Part shown: piece by piece, positions 8,690 to 16,565 of the stretch | Position numbering within the stretch: the stretch's first letter is position 1 | Layout: each line of letters starts with the position of its first letter | Source: Holdemanella porci | GTDB taxonomy: Bacteria; Bacillota_I; Bacilli_A; Erysipelotrichales; Erysipelotrichaceae | DNA: 64,000 nt | Assembly: GCF_019052655.1 (NCBI RefSeq) | Contig: NZ_JAHQVB010000003.1 | Location: 8,442 to 72,441, forward strand | Direction of reading: 5' to 3' | Notes under the pieces: generated by a model | Databases searched by the model: none | What the model saw: the letters and a program-made list of their open reading frames with translations, nothing else | What the model was told of the DNA's origin: nothing | Position numbers and translations under genes: made by a program

Positions 8690-10087
8690 ATGGAGAAATT
8701 TATGAATTGGATGGAGAAAAACTTCATGCCAGTTGCAGCTAAAATCGGTTCTCAAAGACATTTAGTTGCAGTGCGTGATGGTTTTATCTCTATTATGCCA
8801 GTCACTATGGTTGGTAGTATTGCTGTATTGTTGAACGTATTCTTACGTGACTTGCCAAATAGCTGGTGGGGACCAGGAAATGCATTTGTGCAAGCTACGA
8901 CACCTTTGATTAGTGTCAATGGAAACGTTTATTTTGGTTCAATCGTTATTTTGGGTATTGCTTTTACATTCGCTTTAGGATATCACATCGCTAAATCTTA
9001 CGATGTTAACCCTGTTGCTGGTGGTGTAATCGCGTTTGCTGCGGTTGTTACTTGTATGAATCAAAGTGCTGTATTTGACTACACATTGGGTGGTGTAGAT
9101 GCTGGTGCATTAGACACTTTGAAAGATCTTGGTTTAAATGTAGCTCTAAATGGTGAAAACGTAGTATTATCAGGCGTTTCAAACTGGGGTTATTTAGGAC
9201 AGGCTTATACAGGTTCTGGTGGTTTATTTACTTGCTTGATTGTTGGTCTATTATCTTCAATGATTTATGTTAAATTAATGTTGAAAAAGATCACAATTAA
9301 ATTGCCGGATACAGTACCTCCTGCAGTAAGTAACGCATTCGCTGCAATTATTCCAGGATGTATTGCTATTTATACTTTCGGTATTGTTACACAAATTTGT
9401 ATCGCAACAACTGGTTTATATCCAAATGACTTAATCGTTGAATGGATCCAAAAACCATTATTAGGATTATCTCAAAACATATTCAGCGTTATGATCATGA
9501 TGTTCTTGATCCAATTATTCTGGTTCTTCGGATTACACGGATCTAACGTTATGGCTCCAATCACAGAAGGTGTTTTCACTCCTGCATTATTGGAAAACTT
9601 ACGTGTTTGGAATGAAACAGGATCTACAGAAAAAATGCCTTATATCTTCACTCGTGGTTCTATCGATGCATATTGTCAAATGGGTGGATCTGGTATTACT
9701 TTAGGTCTATTGATCGCAATCTTTGTATTCTCTAAACGTGAAGACTCAAGAGCTGTTGCTAAATTGTCTGCTCCAATGGGTATCTTCAATATCAACGAAC
9801 CGGTTACATTCGGTATGCCAATCGTATTGAACCCATTGTACATGATTCCATGGTTACTTGTACCACCAATTTGTGCAATGGTTGCTTACGGATTTACAGC
9901 TGCAGGAATTATTCCTCCATGCTTCGTTCAGGTTCCTTGGGTTATGCCAGTTGGTGTATATGCATTCTTAGCTACTGGTGGAAACTTCATGGCTGCATTA
10001 GTTGCATTATTGAACCTATTCATTTCTTTCTTGATTTGGACACCATTTGTATTGTTGGCAAATAGAGAACAAGAAAAAAATTCATAA
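8690..10087 (+). CDS. PTS lactose/cellobiose-family EIIC permease
   Basis: Integral membrane sugar channel, 465 aa with about ten hydrophobic segments. Typical landmarks of the CelB/LicC family are the N-terminal MEKFMNWMEKNFMPVAAKIG, the loop FFGLHGSNVMAPI, and NINEPVTFGMPIV, which holds the substrate-binding glutamate. The family takes up cellobiose, lichenan products, chitobiose, lactose or mannobiose. The neighbouring GH1, GH4 and MupG-like enzymes point to beta-linked disaccharides, but the exact sugar cannot be read from sequence. Confidence 0.94.
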   Translation: MEKFMNWMEKNFMPVAAKIGSQRHLVAVRDGFISIMPVTMVGSIAVLLNVFLRDLPNSWWGPGNAFVQATTPLISVNGNVYFGSIVILGIAFTFALGYHIAKSYDVNPVAGGVIAFAAVVTCMNQSAVFDYTLGGVDAGALDTLKDLGLNVALNGENVVLSGVSNWGYLGQAYTGSGGLFTCLIVGLLSSMIYVKLMLKKITIKLPDTVPPAVSNAFAAIIPGCIAIYTFGIVTQICIATTGLYPNDLIVEWIQKPLLGLSQNIFSVMIMMFLIQLFWFFGLHGSNVMAPITEGVFTPALLENLRVWNETGSTEKMPYIFTRGSIDAYCQMGGSGITLGLLIAIFVFSKREDSRAVAKLSAPMGIFNINEPVTFGMPIVLNPLYMIPWLLVPPICAMVAYGFTAAGIIPPCFVQVPWVMPVGVYAFLATGGNFMAALVALLNLFISFLIWTPFVLLANREQEKNS

Positions 10088-10107
10088 TAATTAATAAATA
10101 ATTTCGG

Positions 10108-10133
10108 TAGGCAGGTGGGAATACACCTGCCTA
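10108..10133 (+). other. strong intra-operon stem-loop without a T run
   Basis: TAGGCAGGTG pairs perfectly with CACCTGCCTA around GGAATA. It lies between the EIIC stop and the EIIA ribosome site and is followed by TCCTTCT rather than a T tract. It looks like an RNA processing or stability element rather than a terminator. Confidence 0.6.
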
Positions 10134-10162
10134 TCCTTCTATATGGACATGAGGAGGTTACG

Positions 10163-10477
10163 ATGGAAGGTATTGAAATGACTTGCTTTCAGATCATTAG
10201 TTCTGTAGGAATGGCAAGAGGAAGTTATATTGAAGCTATCGATTTGGCAAATGAAGGAAAATTTGAAGAAGCTGAAGCTAAAATCAAAGAAGGAGAAGAA
10301 TTCTTTGTTCAAGGTCATACAGCTCATGCTGAATTGATTCAAAAAGAGGCAAGCGGAAATCGAGTGGAAGTAGTCTTATTGTTGTTGCATGCAGAAGATC
10401 AATTGATGAGCGCAGAAAACTTTAAAATCATTGCAGAAAAATTTATCGCATTAAATAAAAAATTAGATAATAAGTAA
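10163..10477 (+). CDS. PTS lactose/cellobiose-family EIIA
   Basis: Cytoplasmic three-helix phosphocarrier, 104 aa. The phospho-histidine is most likely H76 in LLLLHAEDQLM, the family's helix-III motif. The start at ATG 10163 follows GAGGAGG; a longer frame beginning at 10115 runs through the stem-loop and is rejected. It completes the split PTS EIIB-EIIC-EIIA of this operon. Confidence 0.93.
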   Translation: MEGIEMTCFQIISSVGMARGSYIEAIDLANEGKFEEAEAKIKEGEEFFVQGHTAHAELIQKEASGNRVEVVLLLLHAEDQLMSAENFKIIAEKFIALNKKLDNK

Positions 10478-10494
10478 GAAACGGAGAAATATTT

Positions 10495-10677
10495 ATGAAA
10501 AAATGGGCCTCTTGGCAAGTGTTTTTTATCGGAATAGGCTTTCTATTTATCATGATGGCACCACAGACGGATTCACCCTATGTATTTATCATTGGAGGAT
10601 TGGTCATTGTTTTGCTTGGGGTCATTATCTTGAAAAAGGGGGCCCGTAAGGAAAGGAGAAAACAAGGAAAATGGTAA
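10495..10677 (+). CDS. small two-helix membrane protein, unknown function
   Basis: 60 aa with two hydrophobic stretches (about 7-22 and 29-46) separated by a short polar turn, and a strongly basic C-terminus (KKGARKERRKQGKW). It overlaps the start of the GH1 gene by seven bases, so translation is probably coupled. I do not recognise a family. Its place inside the PTS operon suggests a membrane accessory role, but nothing in the sequence shows what it does. Confidence 0.65.
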   Translation: MKKWASWQVFFIGIGFLFIMMAPQTDSPYVFIIGGLVIVLLGVIILKKGARKERRKQGKW

Positions 10678-12047
10678 AATTTCCAGAAAACTTTTATTTT
10701 GGTAGTGCTACGAGTTCTACACAGTCAGAAGGAGCTCACTCAATAGATGGAAAAGGGAAGGATATTTGGGATCTTTGGTATGAGGAAGAACCATTTAAAT
10801 TTCATGATGAAATAGGCCCGGAAAACACTTCAACATTCTATAAAAACTATAAATCAGATATCCAGTTGTTAAAGAAAACAGGACATAATTCTTTCCGTAC
10901 ATCAATCAGCTGGTCACGTATGTTCCCAGAAGGATATGGCGAAGTTAATGAAAAAGCTGTAGCTTTCTATCGTGATGTATTTGAAGAAATGAGAAAAAAC
11001 GATATTGAGCCATTCGTTAACTTATTCCATTTCGATATGCCAGTTGCGATGCAAGAAATTGGTGGCTGGGAAAATCGTGAAGTAGTAAATCACTATGCAG
11101 CTTTCGCTAAAAAATGTTTTGAATTATTTGGAGACATCGTTAAGCGTTGGTTTACATTTAACGAGCCAATTGTACACGTAGAATGTGGATATCTACAACA
11201 ATATCATTATCCATGTAAAGTAGACCCAAAAGCAGCTGTTCAGGTAGCTTATCATACAGCTTTGGCTTCTGCTTTAGCAATCAAAGAATACCATGCATTA
11301 AATCAGGGTGGAAAAATCGGTATCGTATTGAACCTTACACCAGCTTACCCAAGAAGTGAAAATCCGGCGGATGTTAAGGCGGCTCAAATCGCAGAATTAT
11401 TTGCGAATAAGAGTTTCTTGGATCCATCGGTTAAGGGTGAATATGATCCAATGTTGATTGAAATCATCAAGAAACATGATTTGATGCCAACTTACACAGA
11501 AGAAGACAATGCTGTAATTAAAGAAAATACAGTGGATTTCTTAGGTGTTAACTATTATCAGCCAGTTCGTGTATGTGCACGTGCATCTTTACCAAATCCA
11601 GAAGCACCATTTATGCCATCTTATTATTATGATCCATATGTAATGCCTGGAAGAAAAATGAATCCATATCGTGGATGGGAAATTTATCCAAGAGGCATCT
11701 ATGATATTGCTATCAACATTAAAGAAAATTATGGTAATATTGAGTGGATGATAACAGAAAACGGAATGGGTGTAGAAAACGAAGAACGTTTCCGTGTAGA
11801 TGGACAAATTCAAGATGATTATCGTATTGAATTCTATAAAGATCATTTAACTTGGCTAGCTAAAGGAATTGAAGCAGGAAGTAACTGTGTCGGATATCAC
11901 GTTTGGACATTTATTGACTGCTGGAGCTGGTTGAATGCATATAAAAACCGTTATGGTTTAATTGAATTGGATTTAGAAACACAAGAAAGAAGAATCAAAA
12001 AGTCAGGATACTGGTTCAACGAACTAAATAAAAATCATGGCTTTTAA
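10671..12047 (+). CDS. GH1 6-phospho-beta-glucosidase
   Basis: Retaining glycoside hydrolase family 1 enzyme, 458 aa, acting in the cytoplasm on phosphorylated beta-disaccharides. The acid/base is E165 in TFNEP and the nucleophile E363 in ITENG. The N-terminal FYFGSATSSTQSEG is the usual first strand of the barrel, with the QSEG variant of the common QxEG motif. A C-terminal FIDCWSWLNAYKNRYG forms the glycone site. The gene belongs to the operon with EIIB, EIIC and EIIA. Phospho-beta-mannosidase (GmuD-like) is an alternative reading. Confidence 0.9.
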   Translation: MVKFPENFYFGSATSSTQSEGAHSIDGKGKDIWDLWYEEEPFKFHDEIGPENTSTFYKNYKSDIQLLKKTGHNSFRTSISWSRMFPEGYGEVNEKAVAFYRDVFEEMRKNDIEPFVNLFHFDMPVAMQEIGGWENREVVNHYAAFAKKCFELFGDIVKRWFTFNEPIVHVECGYLQQYHYPCKVDPKAAVQVAYHTALASALAIKEYHALNQGGKIGIVLNLTPAYPRSENPADVKAAQIAELFANKSFLDPSVKGEYDPMLIEIIKKHDLMPTYTEEDNAVIKENTVDFLGVNYYQPVRVCARASLPNPEAPFMPSYYYDPYVMPGRKMNPYRGWEIYPRGIYDIAINIKENYGNIEWMITENGMGVENEERFRVDGQIQDDYRIEFYKDHLTWLAKGIEAGSNCVGYHVWTFIDCWSWLNAYKNRYGLIELDLETQERRIKKSGYWFNELNKNHGF

Positions 12048-12070
12048 TAAAAAAGGAAGAGTGAATTAAC

Positions 12071-12565
12071 ATGGTTGAAGTGAACGAAAGACTTTATGTA
12101 AGTGCCGAAGATTTTTTTACGCAAATTGCAGAATCAATAGCTTATGACATCAAAGAGTCAACAGGAAAAAATATTCGTACTTCACAATTACACAAAGGAT
12201 ATTCCTATACTAAGACTTTAAAGAATAAAGTGGGTAGACAAGGAAATGTAAAAGTTACAATTACAGAATTTGAGTATCCAAAAAGCTATGTTGCACAGTT
12301 TAAGTCTTCTACAGGAGTCAATATGATTTCGTATCAGATTGAAGTTTTAGATGAAGATTCTATTGGTGTATCTTATAAAGAATCTTTTGAAGGAGATACG
12401 AAGACGCATGATGCGAACTTTAAACTTGTTTCATTCTTCTATAATAGAAAAGCTAAAAAGCGCGCAAAGAACATGTTGCGTTCTTTAGAAAAATATATTA
12501 AGGCGAACGGAAATCAGATTGGAACTGAAAAACGTCCGCATCTGCAGGAAGATGGTGAAGCATAA
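12071..12565 (+). CDS. DUF3284 family protein
   Basis: 164-residue soluble protein resembling the DUF3284 family, whose genes are commonly found beside cellobiose-type PTS genes. It has no signal peptide or membrane segment. It reads as mixed alpha/beta with a basic helix near the end (NRKAKKRAKNMLRSLEKYIK). No catalytic residues can be named. It overlaps the next gene by one base. The biochemical role is not known to me. Confidence 0.7.
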   Translation: MVEVNERLYVSAEDFFTQIAESIAYDIKESTGKNIRTSQLHKGYSYTKTLKNKVGRQGNVKVTITEFEYPKSYVAQFKSSTGVNMISYQIEVLDEDSIGVSYKESFEGDTKTHDANFKLVSFFYNRKAKKRAKNMLRSLEKYIKANGNQIGTEKRPHLQEDGEA

Positions 12566-13653
12566 TGAAACGTTTAGGAGTATCGATTTATCCAGAACAT
12601 TCGACACCAGAAAAGGATCGTGCGTATTTAAAATTAGCGAGTCAATATGGGTGTAAAAGAGTGTTTAGTTGTTTGTTAAGTGTAGACAAACCAAGAGAAG
12701 AAATTGTAGAAGAATTTAGGGGGTTGAATGATTATGCACATTCGTTGGGAATGGAAGTAATATTCGATGTGGCGCCTTATGTCTTTGATCGATTGGATAT
12801 CTCATATGATGATTTATCCTTTTTCCATGAGATTCATGCAGATGGGATTCGTTTAGACGAGGGGTTTGATTCATTAAAAGAGGCATTAATGTCTTATAAT
12901 CCATATGGATTGAAAATTGAAATCAATGCTAGTTTTGGTAATCAATATATTGCCAATATTATGAGTCATCATCCAAATCCAAATAACTTGATTACTTGTC
13001 ATAATTTCTATCCTCAAAAGTATACGGGTCTAAGTTTTTCGCATTTTGAAAAATGTTGTAAAGATATTAAAAAGTATAATCTTCCAATTGCGGCATTTGT
13101 TTCTTCAAATGCACCTGGAAGTTATGGCCCTTGGCCTGTGAATGAAGGATTGTGTACATTAGAAATGCATCGAGAACTGCCTATTGATGTGGCGGCAAGA
13201 CATTTGTTTGCGACAGGACTAGTTGATGATGTAATCATAGCGAATTGTTATGCGAGTGAAGATGAGTTTAAAGAATTAAACAAAATCGATTCGGGAATAC
13301 TTACTTTCAAAGTGGATCTTGAAAAGGAACTTACAGATGTTGAAAAAGCGATTCTATATAAACATCAACACTTTGTTCGTGGTGACGTGAGTGAGTATAT
13401 GGTACGCAGCACACAGCCTAGAGTTACATTCGCAAAGGAAAGTGTTCCTGTGGCGAACACAAGAGATTTGAAACGAGGAGATGTAGTCATCGTTAATGAT
13501 GAGTATTCACGATATAAAGGAGAACTTCATATAGTATTAAAAGATATGCCTAATGATGGAAGAAAGAATGTGGTTGGTCATTTGCCAGAACATGAAATGA
13601 TGTTACTTGATTACTTGGAACCATGGAGAGCATTCTGCTTTATAGAGTCTTAA
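12565..13653 (+). CDS. MupG-like (DUF871) TIM-barrel protein
   Basis: 362 aa. An N-terminal barrel (about 1-240) begins MKRLGVSIYPEHS and contains GIRLDEGF and CHNFYPQKYTGLS; a small C-terminal domain follows with RGDVVIVNDEYSRYKGELHIV. This is the layout of the DUF871 family, of which MupG of Staphylococcus cleaves MurNAc-6-phosphate-GlcNAc. The context here is a cellobiose-type PTS with a GH1 enzyme rather than a MurNAc PTS, so the substrate may differ. Its start overlaps the DUF3284 stop. Confidence 0.82.
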   Translation: MKRLGVSIYPEHSTPEKDRAYLKLASQYGCKRVFSCLLSVDKPREEIVEEFRGLNDYAHSLGMEVIFDVAPYVFDRLDISYDDLSFFHEIHADGIRLDEGFDSLKEALMSYNPYGLKIEINASFGNQYIANIMSHHPNPNNLITCHNFYPQKYTGLSFSHFEKCCKDIKKYNLPIAAFVSSNAPGSYGPWPVNEGLCTLEMHRELPIDVAARHLFATGLVDDVIIANCYASEDEFKELNKIDSGILTFKVDLEKELTDVEKAILYKHQHFVRGDVSEYMVRSTQPRVTFAKESVPVANTRDLKRGDVVIVNDEYSRYKGELHIVLKDMPNDGRKNVVGHLPEHEMMLLDYLEPWRAFCFIES

Positions 13654-13656
13654 ATT

Positions 13657-14322
13657 GTGCCTAGATATTTAGAAATCAAACAAGAGATTTTAGAACAAAT
13701 CAAGACGAAAGAAGTAAATACTTCCATTCCATCGGAAAGAGAATTATCGTTATTGTTTGATGCTAGCCGCATGACAATCAGAAAGGCAATTGATGAATTA
13801 GTAGAAGAAGGAGTTCTTTATAGAGATAAAAATAAAGGAACGTTTATTGCGGATCATACTTTCGTGAATCGAAATAGTTCGAAGGAAATTTTGTTAGAAC
13901 AAGATGTAGATGACTTATCCTTGATTCATTTCAATGCGAAAGAGTATCCGGAAATGGCGATTCGATTTAATAAACCAACACATACGTTGTTGTTGAGGGT
14001 TGTTTGTTTGAATAAAAAAGGTGGTCGCCCACGATGCATTGAAGAATTTTTCTTCCTGTATAATCAGGTAGAGAATCCACATTTAACGAATATTCATGAA
14101 TTATTGGATATTAAGAATGTGTTTGATGTTGGAAAAATGGTTCAAAGATTTTATCCGGAAATCATTCCAATCAAATATGCGAATTTATTGGGACTTTCCC
14201 TAAATATGCCTGTGATTATGGTGGAAACAACACTGTATGATCAAAGAGGAGAACTTATTACGATCGTGAAAACATACTACAATCCGAAAGAATCACCAAT
14301 TGAAATTGTTTCAAATATTTAG
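13657..14322 (+). CDS. GntR-family regulator with UTRA domain
   Basis: 221 aa. The N-terminal winged helix contains IPSERELSLLFDASRMTIRK (about 28-47), the classic GntR recognition region; residues 75-220 form a UTRA effector-binding domain of the HutC type. It starts at GTG 13657, three bases after the preceding stop, so it is the last gene of the operon. HutC-type proteins bind palindromes of the kind found at 7975-7988 and 8315-8328, and I infer these are its operators. The effector is probably a phosphorylated sugar from the pathway. Confidence 0.92.
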   Translation: MPRYLEIKQEILEQIKTKEVNTSIPSERELSLLFDASRMTIRKAIDELVEEGVLYRDKNKGTFIADHTFVNRNSSKEILLEQDVDDLSLIHFNAKEYPEMAIRFNKPTHTLLLRVVCLNKKGGRPRCIEEFFFLYNQVENPHLTNIHELLDIKNVFDVGKMVQRFYPEIIPIKYANLLGLSLNMPVIMVETTLYDQRGELITIVKTYYNPKESPIEIVSNI

Positions 14323-14350
14323 ATAGGGTTAATTTCCCTATTTTTTTTTG
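14322..14350 (+). terminator. intrinsic terminator of the cellobiose-type operon
   Basis: ATAGGG pairs with CCCTAT around TTAATTT and is followed by nine T residues. Confidence 0.85.
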
Positions 14351-14379
14351 TTGCGTACTGTTTGAATTTTTAGTATAAT
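14351..14379 (+). promoter_or_regulatory. promoter of the tRNA pair
   Basis: TTGCGT, a 17-base spacer, and a perfect TATAAT, eleven bases before the first tRNA. Confidence 0.75.
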
Positions 14380-14389
14380 ACACTCAGTC

Positions 14390-14475
14390 GCAGAGATGGT
14401 GAAATGGCAGACACGCTGTCTTCAGGCGGCAGTGCGAGAGATCGCGTGAGGGTTCAAATCCCTTTCTCTGCACCA
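14390..14475 (+). tRNA. tRNA-Leu (anticodon CAG)
   Basis: Acceptor arms GCAGAGA and TCTCTGC pair fully. The anticodon stem CTGTC/GGCAG holds the loop TTCAGGC with anticodon CAG. A long variable arm (class II) and a GGTTCAAATCC T-loop are present, and CCA is encoded. Confidence 0.93.
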
Positions 14476-14485
14476 CATAAATCAT

Positions 14486-14561
<76 letters not shown>

Positions 14562-14573
14562 CTTAAACAATAT

Positions 14574-14596
14574 ACAGCCTTGATGGCTGTTTTTTA
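14574..14596 (+). terminator. intrinsic terminator of the tRNA unit
   Basis: ACAGCC pairs with GGCTGT around TTGAT, followed by a T run. Confidence 0.8.
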
Positions 14597-14656
14597 TTTT
14601 TCTTCTTGTTGTATAATGAATATAAAGAAATATGCATATCAAGGAGAAACAATAAT

Positions 14657-15376
14657 ATGAAAGAAGTATTTGAAGTGGGTCTTGATATCGTTAAAAAGAT
14701 TCAAGAAACACAATTTGAAAAATTAGAACAAACTGGTCATTTAATGGCTCAAGCTTTTATGGAAGGTCATAAGTTTTTCGTAAGTGGAAGTGGCCACTCT
14801 CATACAATGGCAGAAGAGATGTATGCTCGTGCAGGTGGTTTAGCTTTTGTGGTTCCCATTTTGACAAGTGAACTTACGATGACGGAGCATCCGACAAAAA
14901 GTTCAAACATTGAAAGACTTAGTGGTTATGCCAAAATTTTAGTGGACTTATATGGAGTATCATGTGGTGATGTCGTTTTGATTGCATCCAATTCTGGGCG
15001 TAATGCCTATCCAATCGAACTTGCACTTGAAGCTAAAAGTCGTGGTGCACATGTAGTTGCCATCACAAGTATGAAACATACAACTGCTCAATCTTCTCGT
15101 CATTCTTGTGGAAAGAATTTGTACCAAATTGCAGATATTGTCATTGATAATTGTGGAGAAATTGGAGATTGCGCTTTATCTATTGATGGTTTGGATGCCA
15201 AGCTTTGTCCAACATCAAGTATGGCCAATTCTTTCATTGCACAATGTATCAATGTGGCATGTGCCGAATATTTGATCGAACACAACGTAGAAGTACCTGT
15301 TTTTTCTTCTTTAAACTGTGATGGTACGGAAGAAAGAAATGACAAATTATTTAAAAAGTATACACGTATGTATTAG
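14657..15376 (+). CDS. SIS-domain sugar-phosphate protein (UPF0309-like)
   Basis: 239 aa, one SIS fold. FFVSGSGHSHTMAEEMYARAGG near residue 38 is the phosphosugar-binding loop and LIASNSGRNAYPIELA near 115 is the second SIS signature. The start at ATG 14657 follows AAGGAGAAAC; a frame extended to 14606 has no ribosome site. Proteins of this type bind or isomerise phosphosugars in the cytoplasm; the substrate is unknown. A TATAAT at 14612-14617 may be its own promoter. Confidence 0.8.
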   Translation: MKEVFEVGLDIVKKIQETQFEKLEQTGHLMAQAFMEGHKFFVSGSGHSHTMAEEMYARAGGLAFVVPILTSELTMTEHPTKSSNIERLSGYAKILVDLYGVSCGDVVLIASNSGRNAYPIELALEAKSRGAHVVAITSMKHTTAQSSRHSCGKNLYQIADIVIDNCGEIGDCALSIDGLDAKLCPTSSMANSFIAQCINVACAEYLIEHNVEVPVFSSLNCDGTEERNDKLFKKYTRMY

Positions 15377-15397
15377 AATAAAGGGGGCGAGGTGCTT

Positions 15398-16504
15398 ATG
15401 AATAAAAGAAATTTATGGATATATATATTTGGAATCACAATCATCATTATTGGATTGATTAAATTGGATACATTGATTTCTATGGTATCTATATTATGGA
15501 ATGCATGTAGAGTTTTAGTGTTTGGAGCTATGATGGCTTTTGTGATTAACTTGGTTATGGCTAAGATTGAAAAGCGCTTAGGTTTTATGAAGAAGGGGAA
15601 GCGTGCAACAAGCCTGCTTCTTTCTTTGATTTTAATTTTTCTTTTTGTGTATTTCTTAATTACACTCGTTGTTCCATCGTTAAGCGAAGCCATTGGAGTG
15701 ATTGTGGCTGTATTGCCAAAATATTTTGAGAATACACAGAAATTTTTGGTGAATTTATTTGAGAACAATCCACAGCTTGCGGAATCTATTAATAACTTAG
15801 ATATCAACTGGAAAAATTTGATTCAATCCGGTATTAATGTTCTTTCGACTGGTGTTACCAATGTTGTAGGTACGACATTTAATGTTGTGACAGTCATAGT
15901 GAATAGTGTATTTAATTTTGTGTTGATGTTTATTTTCGCAATCTATGTTTTATTAGAGAAAGAAAGATTCGTTCAGTTGTATCACCGTTTAACGAATCTA
16001 TATCTAAGCAAAATTGTGAAACGTAGAATAGATAAGTGTTTGCAAATTATTAATCAGACTTTTAGTGCTTTTATTGGTGGACAATGTATTGAGGCAACTA
16101 TTCTAGGGACACTATGCACATTGGGTATGATTATACTACGTATGCCATATCCGGCTATGATTGGAACATTAGTTGGAGTTATTAATATTATTCCGATGAT
16201 TGGAGCTTATATTGGTGGGGCGATTGGTATGTTTATGGTATTTACTGTAAGTCCAATTATGTCTCTTTGGTTCTTATTATATTTATGTATTCTTCAACAA
16301 ATCGAAAGTAATGTGATCTATCCACATGTCGTTGGAAATTCAGTAGGATTACCAGGAATCTATGTCATGATGACTGTTGTGATTTTTGGATCTTTAGCAG
16401 GTATTCCAGGTATGTTTCTAGGAATTCCTACAATGGCAAGTGTGTATAAAATTGGTGTTTTATATCTAAATCGAAAAGAACGTTTAAAAGAAATGAATGG
16501 ATGA
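15398..16504 (+). CDS. AI-2E family (YueF/PerM-like) membrane transporter
   Basis: 368-residue polytopic membrane protein with about seven to eight hydrophobic segments. The conserved C-terminal block has YPAMIGTLVGVINIIPMIG, then ESNVIYPHVVGNSVGLPGI, the diagnostic pattern of this family. Members export small organic molecules or act as Na+/H+ antiporters, so the AI-2 name should not be read as function. ATG 15398 follows GGGGGCGAGG; a GTG six bases upstream is possible. Confidence 0.88.
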   Translation: MNKRNLWIYIFGITIIIIGLIKLDTLISMVSILWNACRVLVFGAMMAFVINLVMAKIEKRLGFMKKGKRATSLLLSLILIFLFVYFLITLVVPSLSEAIGVIVAVLPKYFENTQKFLVNLFENNPQLAESINNLDINWKNLIQSGINVLSTGVTNVVGTTFNVVTVIVNSVFNFVLMFIFAIYVLLEKERFVQLYHRLTNLYLSKIVKRRIDKCLQIINQTFSAFIGGQCIEATILGTLCTLGMIILRMPYPAMIGTLVGVINIIPMIGAYIGGAIGMFMVFTVSPIMSLWFLLYLCILQQIESNVIYPHVVGNSVGLPGIYVMMTVVIFGSLAGIPGMFLGIPTMASVYKIGVLYLNRKERLKEMNG

Positions 16505-16525
16505 CGAAAAATCGTCCATTTTTTC
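16494..16525 (+). terminator. intrinsic terminator overlapping the transporter stop
   Basis: ATGGATGA pairs with TCGTCCAT (one G-U) around CGAAAAA, followed by six T residues. Confidence 0.75.
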
Positions 16526-16534
16526 TTATATGCA

Positions 16535-16543
16535 TGATATAAT
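16535..16543 (+). promoter_or_regulatory. extended -10 promoter of purF
   Basis: TGATATAAT fits TGnTATAAT. No clear -35 is seen. The leader is too short for a purine riboswitch. Confidence 0.6.
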
Positions 16544-16565
16544 GTTGTGGCAAAGGAGATCAGTT

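Noticed and set aside
15373-15807. 144-codon minus-strand ORF opposite the AI-2E-type transporter
   Set aside because: Antisense shadow of a clear membrane protein gene; no start context or recognisable domain.
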